The notes: a model not told the origin generated them from the sequence alone. A DNA stretch of 64,000 bases from Streptomyces cyaneus (GCF_004028635.1 NZ_RQJW01000003.1:434001-498000); one strand, 5' to 3'. Positions 17,213 through 25,447 are shown, counted from the stretch's first letter. Numbers and translations: made by a program.

Positions 17213-18553
17213 ATGCACGGCGACTTCTCCCGCGTCATCTTCGATCCCGCCCGGCGTTTCTCCTCGGTCCTCTCCCAGCAGGGGCGGGTCCAGCTCGATG
17301 CCGAGATCAACGAGCAGACGGCGATCCTCCTGCACTACGTGCGCACGCTCGCCGCCGACCTGCTGGGGCCGGCCGCGTACCCGCCCGACAAGGACGAGGA
17401 CGCCCTCGGCGGGTTCGGGGTCGACGGGTTCGACGGGGACACCTTCAGCGTGGCCTCGGGCCGCATGTACGTCGACGGCATCCTCTGTGAGTGCGACGGC
17501 ACGGACTACTGGGACCAGCCCGACGGCCACCTCGACAGCGACCGGGACGACGACCGGCTGCCGTCCGGGCCGTTCCTCGTGTACCTGAGGGTGTGGGAGC
17601 GCCTGATCACCGCGGTGGAGGCGCCCTGGATCCGTGAGGTGGCGCTCGGCCCGGGCGGCCCGGACACGACCGCACGCACCCGCGTGGTCTGGCAGGTGTG
17701 CCGGCTGCCGCTGGAGCCCGGCTCCTTCCGGCCGGACATGCGCAGCGCCGCGGGCTTCCTGCGGGAGCGCATCCGGGGCGACTTCGAGCCGCGCGGCCTG
17801 CTCGCCGCCCGGACCAGGCGCCCCGACGAGGACGACCTGGCCCTGAGCGAGCTGCCCCCGTCCTCGGGCTACCGGGGGCTCGAGAACCAGTTGTACCGGG
17901 TCGAGGTGCACCGAGGCGGCAGGGAAGGGACGGCGACGTTCAAGTGGTCGCGGGAGAACGGCTCGGTCGTGCTGCCCGTCCGGAAGATCGAGGGTGCCGT
18001 GGTCGAGCTGGAGACGCTGGGCCGGGACGACAAGCTCGGTGTGGACATGGGCGACGTGGTGGAGATCGTCGACGACGCGGTGGTGTGCCGCGGCGCGTCG
18101 GACCGGCCCGATGCCCGGTGCGGGCGGCTGTACACGGTCCGTGAGGTCGACTACGCCGGATACCGGGTCGTGCTCGACTCCGAACCCGCCGACGACGCCG
18201 GGCAGCGCCGGTCCCTGCACCCCTTCCTGCGCCGCTGGGACAGCGAGTGCGGCGAGGAGGGAACGGCCCTTCCCGTACGGGAGGACACGTGGCTGCCGCT
18301 GGAGGACGGCATCGAGATCCGCTTCTCACCCAGCGACGAGTGGCCCCGCGTCTACCGCCGGGGCGACTACTGGCTCATCCCGGCCCGGGTGCTCACCGGG
18401 GACGTCGAATGGCCCCGCAGCCGCGAGGGCGAGCCGCTGCGGCGCCGCCCGCACGGGGTGCACTACCACTACGCCCCGCTCGCCTATATCGATCCACGCG
18501 GCGACGATTTCGAACTGGTCGACCTACGGGTGCCGTTTCCGCACCGGCGGTAG
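17213..18553 (+). CDS. DUF6519 protein, last structural gene of the CIS operon
   Basis: A 446-residue protein whose N-terminus (MHGDFSRVIFDPARRFSSVLSQQGRVQLDAEINEQTAILLHYVRTLAADLLGP) is the DUF6519 signature found in phage-tail-like gene clusters, where the sequence describes a baseplate-linked protein. The middle has FKWSRENGSVVLPVRKIEG, also conserved in that family. The start is separated from the previous stop by 73 bases, with CAGGAAGCACCC before ATG. The function is not known; position and family suggest a peripheral baseplate or surface-contact part. Three genes on the opposite strand follow immediately. Confidence 0.82.
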   Translation: MHGDFSRVIFDPARRFSSVLSQQGRVQLDAEINEQTAILLHYVRTLAADLLGPAAYPPDKDEDALGGFGVDGFDGDTFSVASGRMYVDGILCECDGTDYWDQPDGHLDSDRDDDRLPSGPFLVYLRVWERLITAVEAPWIREVALGPGGPDTTARTRVVWQVCRLPLEPGSFRPDMRSAAGFLRERIRGDFEPRGLLAARTRRPDEDDLALSELPPSSGYRGLENQLYRVEVHRGGREGTATFKWSRENGSVVLPVRKIEGAVVELETLGRDDKLGVDMGDVVEIVDDAVVCRGASDRPDARCGRLYTVREVDYAGYRVVLDSEPADDAGQRRSLHPFLRRWDSECGEEGTALPVREDTWLPLEDGIEIRFSPSDEWPRVYRRGDYWLIPARVLTGDVEWPRSREGEPLRRRPHGVHYHYAPLAYIDPRGDDFELVDLRVPFPHRR

Positions 18554-18592
18554 GCCGGCACGGTGGCCTGTCGGAGGTCCGGCGAAGAGGAC

Positions 18593-19249
18593 TCAGCGTC
18601 CGGCGATGAAGAAGATGAAGATCATCCAGGCGGCGAACAGCAGGAGTACGACGACGGCCACGGCCCAGTGCGTACCGCGGGTCGAGACCTCGGCGCCGGT
18701 GGTCAGGTTGTACAGCCGCTTGACCCGCAGGGTGCCGCGTTTGGCCCTACCCTCGGCGCGCACCCGGTCCCCTTCGGTGACGGCCCCCTCGAAGGAGTCG
18801 CCCCGCATCTCCACCGGCACCAGCCGCACGGGGCGGCCTCGGCGGTCGTACACCTCCACGCGGAAGTTGCAGACGACGGTCGTGCCGGTGTTGCCCCCGC
18901 TGCCGCGGACCTCGGTGCGCAACTGCACGTTGCGCGCCACGCCCTCGACGCTGCCGCTGCCCTGGAGGGTGCCGACCGGGAGCCGGCGCGGCGGTTCCGG
19001 CTCAGGCTCGACCGGGGGGTTCCACGTGGGTGGTGGGGGGACGTACGGCCGGGGCGGAGGCTCCGGGGGCGGCGGTGGCGGTGGCGGCTGCCGCGTGAAC
19101 ACGGTCCTGGGCCAGTGGCGCCGCCGCCCTCGTGTCACCGTGTCCTGGTCTTCGGCGTACGCCGGCAGCCAGGCACCGCAGTTGCGGCAGCGCTGGGCGT
19201 CGGGCGGTGCCTCGGCTCCGCACCGGTCGCACGTCCAGGCGCCGTCCAC
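18593..19249 (-). CDS. Zinc-ribbon protein with C-terminal membrane anchor, CIS-linked
   Basis: A 218-residue protein with three parts. Residues 7-25 hold two CxxC pairs (CDRC and CRNC) of a zinc ribbon. Residues 50-85 are a poly-Pro linker. A beta-rich domain follows at about 90-185 (VARNVQLRTEVRG, then VVCNFRVEVYDRRGRPVRLVPVEMRG), resembling a small OB or Ig fold. The last 25 residues are one hydrophobic helix (WAVAVVVLLLFAAWMIFIFFIAGR), so the protein would be tail-anchored with its domains in the cytoplasm. No signal peptide. It faces the end of the CIS operon and lies next to other CIS-linked genes. A membrane-docking role for the CIS is inference; I cannot show homology to a known CIS membrane protein. 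Confidence 0.75.
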   Translation of the reverse strand: MDGAWTCDRCGAEAPPDAQRCRNCGAWLPAYAEDQDTVTRGRRRHWPRTVFTRQPPPPPPPPEPPPRPYVPPPPTWNPPVEPEPEPPRRLPVGTLQGSGSVEGVARNVQLRTEVRGSGGNTGTTVVCNFRVEVYDRRGRPVRLVPVEMRGDSFEGAVTEGDRVRAEGRAKRGTLRVKRLYNLTTGAEVSTRGTHWAVAVVVLLLFAAWMIFIFFIAGR

Positions 19250-19258
19250 CGTCGTGAC

Positions 19259-19744
19259 CTATTCGACGCGGTAGGTGACGTAGTACGCCGAACCCTCCCC
19301 GGGGGACGAGGCGAGCCGGGCGATGGGGCCGGCCCCGCGCTCGGACTCCTCGATCCGGATCGAGCCCAGCAGGTCGTCGCCGGAGGCGCTGTCGTAGTCC
19401 CACAGGGAGAGGTTCTGCACGAAGTCCACCGGTACGCTCACTCCCAGCGGCTGTGTCTGGCCGGAATTCACCGAGCCCGTCGAGCCGTTGCCCGGCCAGA
19501 TGGCTCCGTCGACGCCGCTCGAAGTGGTCGTCGTGATGTACAGGTCGTCCGGGTCGCCGCGGGCGGCGTCGATCGCCGCGATGGCCTGGGGGACCGACTG
19601 CACGAAGTCCTGCACGGAGCTCGCACCGACCTCGCTCAGCGGGACTCTGGCGGCGAGTGCGCCCAGTGCCTCGTTCACGGTCGCGTCGGTGCCGGTCGCC
19701 GCGTGGACGCAGTAGACGTCGAGAATCGTCGCGGTCGCGGTCAT
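19259..19744 (-). CDS. Small C2-like beta-sandwich protein, CIS-linked
   Basis: A 161-residue protein, start chosen at the ATG after GGAGGAGACCC. No family can be named with certainty. The segment LSLWDYDSASGDDLLGSIRIEES at about residues 107-130 resembles the end of a C2-type calcium-binding sandwich, in which Asp residues in WDYDSASGDD would chelate metal. The earlier part (TILDVYCVHAATGTDATVNEALGALAARVP) fits the opening strands of such a fold. It lacks a signal peptide. Nine bases separate its stop from the zinc-ribbon gene start, so they are co-transcribed. Four perfect 14-base repeats fill its leader. Confidence 0.65.
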   Translation of the reverse strand: MTATATILDVYCVHAATGTDATVNEALGALAARVPLSEVGASSVQDFVQSVPQAIAAIDAARGDPDDLYITTTTSSGVDGAIWPGNGSTGSVNSGQTQPLGVSVPVDFVQNLSLWDYDSASGDDLLGSIRIEESERGAGPIARLASSPGEGSAYYVTYRVE

Positions 19745-19758
19745 GGGTCTCCTCCAGT

Positions 19759-19814
19759 CGTGTTTGTCGTCTCGTGTTTGTCGTCTCGTGTTTGTCGTCT
19801 CGTGTTTGTCGTCT
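19759..19814 (-). repeat. Four perfect tandem copies of a 14-base unit in a leader
   Basis: On the plus strand CGTGTTTGTCGTCT occurs four times without a gap or mismatch at 19759-19772, 19773-19786, 19787-19800 and 19801-19814. Read on the minus strand it is AGACGACAAACACG x4, ending just before the ribosome binding site of the C2-like gene. The unit is A-rich and G-poor compared with its surroundings, so the leader would be unstructured. Confidence 0.95.
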
Positions 19815-19839
19815 GCCTTGTTCCTGAGCCCCGCTGTCC

Positions 19840-20586
19840 CTAGACCCCCACGAGTTGCCGCCAGGTCTTGTTGCCGACGATGCCGTCCGCGGTGAGGCCG
19901 TTGTCGGCCTGGAACCGCTGCACGGCCTCCTGGGTGCGCGGGCCGAAGTTGCCGTCCACGACGAGGGGCGGGTCGCAGCCGAGGTCGTTCAGGCGTTGCT
20001 GGATGTTCTTGACGCCTTCCGCGACGGTGCCCTTGCGGGCGAAGGGCTGGTCCGCCGCCGTTCGTTCGGGGCGGCTGGGGTGTTCGGCGAGCCATTGCGC
20101 GACGTCTCCCGGCAGGTCGTCGGGGCCGTGCGCCGCTCCGGGCCGCCAGCCCTCCACCCGCCGGATCGCGTCGGCGAACGTGGTGAGCTGGTTGTCGTCC
20201 AGGGCGGCGAGGGCGGTGCCGGTACCGACCCCCATGGCGTCGGCGACCTGCTGGGCGTACCGCTGGGGGTCGTTGGACCCGTGCCCTGCCGGGGCGTACG
20301 CCTTCATCACCTCGAGGACGGTCTTGTCCCTACGGCGTGCGAGATAGCGGCGCACGGCCTGGAACCCCGTCTCCTCGTCGGGGAAGACGGCGAAAATGTC
20401 ATTGTGTTTGCCGGGATACGCGCCGTAACTCACTGCTTCGCCAGAATTGACGATGTTCCCGGGATTCTGGTCGTTCCAGGCGATGCTGCCTCCCGTGCGC
20501 ATCACGTCGTCGTAAAAGACATGGTCCACACCGAGAATGCTGATGACGTCGCCTGGCTCCAAGTCGGTCACGTTGGACCAGGTCAT
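19840..20586 (-). CDS. Muramidase-like protein with peptidoglycan-binding domain, no signal peptide
   Basis: A 248-residue protein starting at MTWSNVTDLEPGDV; an upstream extension of the frame has no start context. Residues 37-80 read WNDQNPGNIVNSGEAVSYG then KHNDIFAVFPDEETGFQAVRRYL, resembling the NPGN...FAVFPTPEAG pattern of phage P5-type lysozyme-fold proteins. Residues 185-245 are a PG_binding_1 module (KNIQQRLNDLGCDPPLVVDGNFGPRTQEAVQRFQADNGLTADGIVGNKTWRQL). There is no signal peptide, so Sec or Tat export is not expected. Being next to the CIS, it is a plausible cargo or wall-opening accessory. The lysozyme assignment is weaker than the binding domain, and I cannot point to the catalytic Glu with confidence. 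Confidence 0.75.
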   Translation of the reverse strand: MTWSNVTDLEPGDVISILGVDHVFYDDVMRTGGSIAWNDQNPGNIVNSGEAVSYGAYPGKHNDIFAVFPDEETGFQAVRRYLARRRDKTVLEVMKAYAPAGHGSNDPQRYAQQVADAMGVGTGTALAALDDNQLTTFADAIRRVEGWRPGAAHGPDDLPGDVAQWLAEHPSRPERTAADQPFARKGTVAEGVKNIQQRLNDLGCDPPLVVDGNFGPRTQEAVQRFQADNGLTADGIVGNKTWRQLVGV

Positions 20587-20786
20587 AACGGCCTCCGAGA
20601 GCCTCCGAGAGGCGGGAGCGCAGATTGGCTCCAGTATAGGCTCGGCCTTCTCGGGCAGCCACCGCAGTATTCGTTTCGCATTCCACAACTGCCTTTTCCC
20701 GGCGGGTGATTGCAGTCGCCATCGACAAGGCAGGACGGGAGACTGGAATGCGGTTGGGCCGGCGACTCGAACAAGGAGCAGGACAG

Positions 20787-21317
20787 GTGTCCGCATTCAC
20801 CATCGACATGTCGAACCCGTTCCCCAGCGGCTTCACCGCCGGCTTGGGCGGACCCGGCACGGGGGGCCACCAGTCGCCTCACTGGTACATCCAGTACGGC
20901 ATGGATCTCGGCGCCCCCGCGGGCACGGAGGTGCATGCCGCCTTCGACGCCCACATCACCAAGTTCAGCCCGCACGACCCTGCCACCGACAGCGGCAAGG
21001 TCTATGGCGCGCAGCTCTTCATGCGCTCCCCCAACGACGAGATGGGCGGCTTCTACACCCATCTCACCAACATCCCGGGCGGGCTGGGCGTCGGTACACA
21101 GGTCTCCCGCGGGGATGTGCTGGGCCAGGTCTACGAGTTCGCGGGCATCGACTCGCATCTGCACCTGGCGCTGGTCGAGATCATCGGCGGCGCGCCCAGT
21201 GGCACGTATCAGGGCGTGGACCTTTACCGCATGTTCCTGGACACGGCGAACTCCGGCACGGTCACGCCGGTCACCTTCAACCAGGACGGCTCGCCTCCCT
21301 CCCCCAACGGGGGCTGA
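20787..21317 (+). CDS. LytM/M23-like domain protein with altered zinc site, no signal peptide
   Basis: A 176-residue protein; the GTG at 20787 is chosen because AAGGAG lies 8 bases upstream. Most of the chain is one M23-like domain: QYGMDLGAPAGTEVHAAFDAHIT, GGFYTHLTNIPGGLGVGTQVSRGDVLGQV, and SHLHLALVEI. Active LytM enzymes have HxGxD; here it is QYGMD, so the first zinc ligand His is Gln while the Asp, the YTHL His and the HLH pair are kept. It may bind wall without cutting it, as degenerate LytM proteins do, or use another ligand. No signal peptide. It ends before a perfect hairpin and diverges from the muramidase-like gene. Confidence 0.75.
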   Translation: MSAFTIDMSNPFPSGFTAGLGGPGTGGHQSPHWYIQYGMDLGAPAGTEVHAAFDAHITKFSPHDPATDSGKVYGAQLFMRSPNDEMGGFYTHLTNIPGGLGVGTQVSRGDVLGQVYEFAGIDSHLHLALVEIIGGAPSGTYQGVDLYRMFLDTANSGTVTPVTFNQDGSPPSPNGG

Positions 21318-21335
21318 CCGCGTGACCGGCAAGCA

Positions 21336-21362
21336 CGGCTGGAGACCTCTCGTCTCCAGCCG
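21336..21362. terminator. Perfect 11-bp hairpin between convergent genes
   Basis: CGGCTGGAGAC at 21336-21346 pairs perfectly with GTCTCCAGCCG at 21352-21362 over a 5-base CTCTC loop. It lies 18 bases after the LytM-like stop and 31 bases after the stop of the convergent GH93-like gene. There is no T tract on either side, which is usual for actinobacterial hairpin terminators. It probably serves both genes. Confidence 0.85.
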
Positions 21363-21393
21363 TCCACCGCGTCCGGTTCCGGGGTGGCGGAAC

Positions 21394-23199
21394 CTACTGG
21401 ACGAGCTCCCAGTCCTGTGAACCGTCACTGACCGCGTTCTGCAGGGTCAGGGGCGCGCCGGCGGTCGCACCGGTCAGGTACAGGCTCGTGTTCTTGACCG
21501 ACTGCAACTTGTAGAACCCGTCGGCGGTCTTGATGAGGTTCCAGCTGCCCGTGGCGCTGTTGTCGACCCACTGGCCGATCCGTTGGCCGACCGTCGCGTT
21601 CCCGGTCCAGATGGCCGCCGCGCGGCCGCCCGACTTGTTCAGCAGGCTCACGCCACCGTTCGGTTCGGTGAGCACGTGCCAGTACTGGGTGTCCCCGTTC
21701 GCCACCGAACCGGGCGCCTCCAGGCGGACGTCGGGAACATCTCCGTTGCCGATGTTCGCATCGTTGGTCTTGTTTCCGGTGCCGATCACCTGGTCGGTCC
21801 TGCGGTTGACGAGTTGGTAGTAGGCGCCGTCGGAGTGGCCGAGGTCGACCTCGGCGAAGCGGAGTGTCGACGTGCCCTGGTTGTTGAGTATGGAGACGCG
21901 GCCGGTGCCCTCGACGTACTGAAGATTGCGGCTGTAGCCGGCCTGCGAGGTCGTCTGGTACTCCTTCCAGGCGCCGTCGCTGCGTCCGCTGTCGTTGACC
22001 CAGACGTTGCCGCTGCCGGAGGCGTTGTAGACCAGGCGACCACCAGGGAGCCTGATGATCACCGGGCTGCCGCCCGTCGCGAGGGCGCGGGAACCGGCGT
22101 CGAGCGGCAGTGAGGTGACGCCCGTGCCCGTGGCGGAGCCGAGGTAGAACTTCAACGGGTCATCGGCCAGCACGTATCGGGTATTGGCTCCGCCGGCCCA
22201 GTACTCGAAGGTCAGCAGCCACTTGCCGTCCGTCGTCCGGACGACGTTCGTCATGCCCGGCCGTCCGCCGCCGATCTCCGTCTTGCCGCCGCCCATGTCC
22301 TCGGTCAGCCCGGCGATGTCGACGACGGGGGCGCTCCACGCCGCGCTGCGGCCGTCCCAGGTCTTGTGGACGAGGATCTGGCCCTTGGAGTCCGTGGCGG
22401 TGTCGTTGGCCGGGTCCAGGGTGGGGACGCCGGTGGTCGCGTTGAATCCGATGTAGTCGTTCTCGTCGGAGTAGTAGCAGACGAGTCGACCCTTGTAGAC
22501 CATCAGGTAGGGCTCCCAGAGGGGGTCCACCTGCTTGTTCGTGTTCGCGGCGGCGATGTTCTGGCCGGTCGCACCCGCACTGCCGCCCTGCCAGCCGCCG
22601 GTGGCGACGACGTTGACGACCTTCCACGTGGCGCCGTCGTCCGTGCTGGAGTAGAGGGCGATCGCCATGTCCCTGCGGTCCCCGTCGTTGGACGGCGTCC
22701 AGTTGGGGTCGGCGGCCTTGTGCTCCTTGTAGTAGTAGTCGTCGCCCGACACGACACTGGCGAGAAGCAGGGTGCCCTGCTTCAGGTTCCCGACGTCCTG
22801 CGGAAGGACATAGAGGTACGGGTTGGTCCAGTTGCTCGTGTACTTCGCGTACTGGGGGTCGCTGGAGAGGTACGCCGGGGCCTTGACCTCGGACAGCGGC
22901 TGCCACGTCGTCCCGTGGTCGTCGCTCTTGTACACCGGGAGCGTCTGCTTGTCCGCGCTTGCCGTCTCCGCGACGACCGTGGACTTCTCGAACGACGCGA
23001 CCAGACGCCCGCTCGGCAGCTGAGCCGACTTCGGGTAGACCGCGCAGTTGCCCCGCCCTTTCAGGCACGGCTCGTTCCCGAGCTGGTACAGGGTGCCGCC
23101 GGTCGGGTTGTACGCCTGCGCGCTGCTCATGGGTATCGCCACCATCGCGGATGCCGCGACGACGGTGCCCAGCGCCCTTCTGAGCGTTCTTCTGTGCAT
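21394..23199 (-). CDS. Secreted GH93-like exo-arabinanase with ricin-type lectin domain
   Basis: A 601-residue protein; start ATG at MHRRTLRRALG preceded by AAGGAGAGGCA. A signal peptide ends near AQA-YNP. Residues 30-400 form a sialidase-like beta-propeller with BNR-type loops (SDDHGTTWQPL, STDDGATWKVV) and the GH93 landmarks DPLWEPYLMVYKGRLVCYYSDEND and TEIGGGRPGMTNV. GH93 enzymes release arabinobiose from the non-reducing end of linear 1,5-arabinan. The last 140 residues (YYQLVNRRTDQVIGTGNKTNDANIGNGDV to GSQDWELV) look like a RicinB/CBM13-type lectin fold. Its neighbours (GH42, sugar ABC transporter) support plant polysaccharide use. An exo-sialidase-like alternative is less likely. Confidence 0.82.
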   Translation of the reverse strand: MHRRTLRRALGTVVAASAMVAIPMSSAQAYNPTGGTLYQLGNEPCLKGRGNCAVYPKSAQLPSGRLVASFEKSTVVAETASADKQTLPVYKSDDHGTTWQPLSEVKAPAYLSSDPQYAKYTSNWTNPYLYVLPQDVGNLKQGTLLLASVVSGDDYYYKEHKAADPNWTPSNDGDRRDMAIALYSSTDDGATWKVVNVVATGGWQGGSAGATGQNIAAANTNKQVDPLWEPYLMVYKGRLVCYYSDENDYIGFNATTGVPTLDPANDTATDSKGQILVHKTWDGRSAAWSAPVVDIAGLTEDMGGGKTEIGGGRPGMTNVVRTTDGKWLLTFEYWAGGANTRYVLADDPLKFYLGSATGTGVTSLPLDAGSRALATGGSPVIIRLPGGRLVYNASGSGNVWVNDSGRSDGAWKEYQTTSQAGYSRNLQYVEGTGRVSILNNQGTSTLRFAEVDLGHSDGAYYQLVNRRTDQVIGTGNKTNDANIGNGDVPDVRLEAPGSVANGDTQYWHVLTEPNGGVSLLNKSGGRAAAIWTGNATVGQRIGQWVDNSATGSWNLIKTADGFYKLQSVKNTSLYLTGATAGAPLTLQNAVSDGSQDWELVQ

Positions 23200-23250
23200 T
23201 GCCTCTCCTTTGGGGATGGCCACGGTTATGCCGTGCCGGCGACCTTCGTC

Positions 23251-25419
23251 CTAAACCGCTGGTCCGTCTGTGGTTCCGTCCGCGGTGACGAACACCCGTA
23301 CGTCCCACGCCTGAAGCTCCACCGCCGTGCCCGCGGGGATACGGCTGCCGCACAGGAGGTCGTGCAGCTCCACCGGGGCCGTCACGCGGGTCGGCTCCCA
23401 GCTCCAGTTGTGGACCACATGGATCCGGCGTCCCTCGGGGGACGTTCCGGTCGTCGCGGTGACGGTCTCCGGCAGGTCGCGCCAGCCGCTGATCGCGGAG
23501 GGCGTGAGCCATTGCGCCAGTGCGCGGGCGAGGGAGCGGCCGGGGATCGTGCCGACGTGGGTGACGCGGCCCGCACCGTGCCGGCGGGTGGTGATCGCGG
23601 GCCAGCGGCCGAAGTGCGGGTGGTCGTACGCGGCGAGGACTTCGGCGTCGGTGACGGTCAGGCCGTCGGCCCAGCGGGTTGCCGTCGCGTCCTGCGGCAG
23701 TTGGAGCGGGCCGCCGGGCACGGAGTGGACGGGGAGGTCGCTCGCGAGGTTGCTGAACTCGTCGTACGTGACGCCCGCGGCCTCGGCGAGGCGTCCGGGT
23801 TGCGGTTCGAGGCGGGCCCTTGCCTCATGGTCGGCGTATCCGGTGCGTGGGCCGAGGACCAGGTGCCCGCCCGCGTCGGCGTAGGCGGTGAGCCAGTCGA
23901 GGGTCGCGTCGGCGGCGAGGTACAACGCCGGTACGACCAGCACCGGGTGACGGCGTGCGGCCTCCCCCGGCGCCATGCCCTCCCGTGTGCCGCTCGGATC
24001 GTGCAATTGGTGGGCGTGCACGATCCGCACCTGGCGCCCCGCTTCGAACGCGCCGCGGTAGAAGGGATCGAGGATGCGGTGGTAGGCGGCGGGATCGGGC
24101 TCGCCGTCGGCGGTCGCAAGCGGGGGGTGCTTCTGCATCAGCCACTTACTGGGCGTCGAGTAGACCACCGTGATGTCGGCGTCCGGCTCGAGCCCCGCGA
24201 CGAGCGGGCCGGCCTTGTCGAACTCGGCGCCCAGGCGGGCGAGTTCGGCGTAGGTGCGGCCTGGCTGTCCGCTGTGCGGCAGGACGCCGCCCCAGTAGGT
24301 CTCGGCGCCGAAGCGCAGGGTCTGCCACTGCCAGTACTCGATCATCCGCGCGCCGCGCGCCACGTGCGCCCAGGCGGCCTGCCGCCACTGGCCGTCGTAG
24401 CCGGGGCGGTTGTCCCAGGCGAAGCCGATGGAGTTCGCGTTGGTCTCGGTGACCAGGAAGGGTTCCTGACGGGAGGAGAACATCCAGTCGGCGGTCTGGT
24501 ACATCGACCAGACGCCGGTGGTCTTCCAGATCTGCTCGTGGTCGTCGGGGGTGGGGTCCGGGAGCAGGAGGCCGTCCTGCATGTCGTAGTACGGGTTGCC
24601 GGAGGCGATGTCGAGCCGGGCGGACAGCTCGTCGTCCGCGACGCCCTGGCGGGTGTAGGAGATGCAGGTCGTGACGAAGTGCTCGGGGCGGGCGTACTCG
24701 CGGACGATGTCCGCCTGCCAGCCGATGAACTCGGTGACCTGGCGGGCCTGGAACTCCCGCCAGGCGACGTCGTACTGGGGCTGGGCGTTGCCGTCCGGCG
24801 TCCACAGGTCGGCCCAGTCGGAGAGTCGGTGGGACCAGTACACCAGGCCCCATTCGCGGTTGAGGGTCTCGACGTCCCCGTACTTGTCGCGCAGGTGGTC
24901 CACGAAGCGCTGGAAGACGCCCTGGTTGTGGAAGAGGTGCAGGCCGGGTTCGTTGTCCACTTGCCAGCCGATGACCGCCGGATGGTCGGCGTACCGGGCG
25001 ACGATCTTGCGGATGACCCGCTCGGCGTGGAAGCGGAAGGCGGGGTGCGTGAAGTCGACCTCCTGGCGGGCGCCCCAGCCGAGGCGCCGGCCGGTGGCGT
25101 ACTCGCCGGTGATCTCCGGGTACTGGCGGGCCAGCCACGGCGGTACGGCGTACGTCGGCGTGCCGAGGATGACGGAGATGCCGCGCTCGTGGGCGCCGTC
25201 GAGCACCGGCTGGAGCCAGTCGAGGTCGAAGCGTCCGTTCGTAGGCTCCCAGGTCGACCAGACCGACTCGCCCACGCGGATCACGGTGAAGTTCGCCTCG
25301 GCCATCAGGTCGAGGTCGGTCTTGAGCCGTTCGTCGGGCCGCAGTTCGGGGTCGTATTCGGGGGTGTACTCGTGGTAGTACGCGGCGCCGAACAGGACGC
25401 GGGCGGGTAGATCCGCCAT
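23251..25419 (-). CDS. Beta-galactosidase, glycoside hydrolase family 42
   Basis: A 722-residue protein of usual GH42 length. The N-terminal TIM barrel begins at GAAYYHEYTPEYDP and carries the acid/base Glu in WQVDNEPG (E157) and the nucleophile Glu in FLVTETNA (E325). The trimerisation domain (residues about 400-610) contains RIVHAHQL and the VLVVPALYLAADATLDWL segment, and a small beta domain ends the chain. No signal peptide, so it cleaves terminal beta-galactose from imported oligosaccharides in the cytoplasm. It lies 28 bases after the permease gene and is read in the same direction. It probably belongs to one operon with the transporter and the GH93-like gene. Confidence 0.93.
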   Translation of the reverse strand: MADLPARVLFGAAYYHEYTPEYDPELRPDERLKTDLDLMAEANFTVIRVGESVWSTWEPTNGRFDLDWLQPVLDGAHERGISVILGTPTYAVPPWLARQYPEITGEYATGRRLGWGARQEVDFTHPAFRFHAERVIRKIVARYADHPAVIGWQVDNEPGLHLFHNQGVFQRFVDHLRDKYGDVETLNREWGLVYWSHRLSDWADLWTPDGNAQPQYDVAWREFQARQVTEFIGWQADIVREYARPEHFVTTCISYTRQGVADDELSARLDIASGNPYYDMQDGLLLPDPTPDDHEQIWKTTGVWSMYQTADWMFSSRQEPFLVTETNANSIGFAWDNRPGYDGQWRQAAWAHVARGARMIEYWQWQTLRFGAETYWGGVLPHSGQPGRTYAELARLGAEFDKAGPLVAGLEPDADITVVYSTPSKWLMQKHPPLATADGEPDPAAYHRILDPFYRGAFEAGRQVRIVHAHQLHDPSGTREGMAPGEAARRHPVLVVPALYLAADATLDWLTAYADAGGHLVLGPRTGYADHEARARLEPQPGRLAEAAGVTYDEFSNLASDLPVHSVPGGPLQLPQDATATRWADGLTVTDAEVLAAYDHPHFGRWPAITTRRHGAGRVTHVGTIPGRSLARALAQWLTPSAISGWRDLPETVTATTGTSPEGRRIHVVHNWSWEPTRVTAPVELHDLLCGSRIPAGTAVELQAWDVRVFVTADGTTDGPAV

Positions 25420-25447
25420 GAGGGAACCTCCGGAAAGTGAGGGGGAG

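Noticed and set aside
14563..17310. A 915-codon open frame on the minus strand.
   Set aside because: It covers parts of three CIS genes on the plus strand and contains no recognisable motif.
19759..19814. Possible small CRISPR array.
   Set aside because: The repeat units are 14 bases and directly adjacent, with no spacers, and no cas gene is near.
20587..20796. A 70-residue N-terminal extension of the muramidase-like protein.
   Set aside because: It contains no ribosome binding site or typical start, overlaps the divergent region, and its sequence is not domain-like; the ATG at 20586 fits better.
22366..25410. A 1014-codon open frame on the plus strand opposite GH93 and GH42.
   Set aside because: It spans two genes with well-defined catalytic motifs on the other strand, is rich in Val/Gly/Arg/Asp as expected for a shadow, and has no domain.
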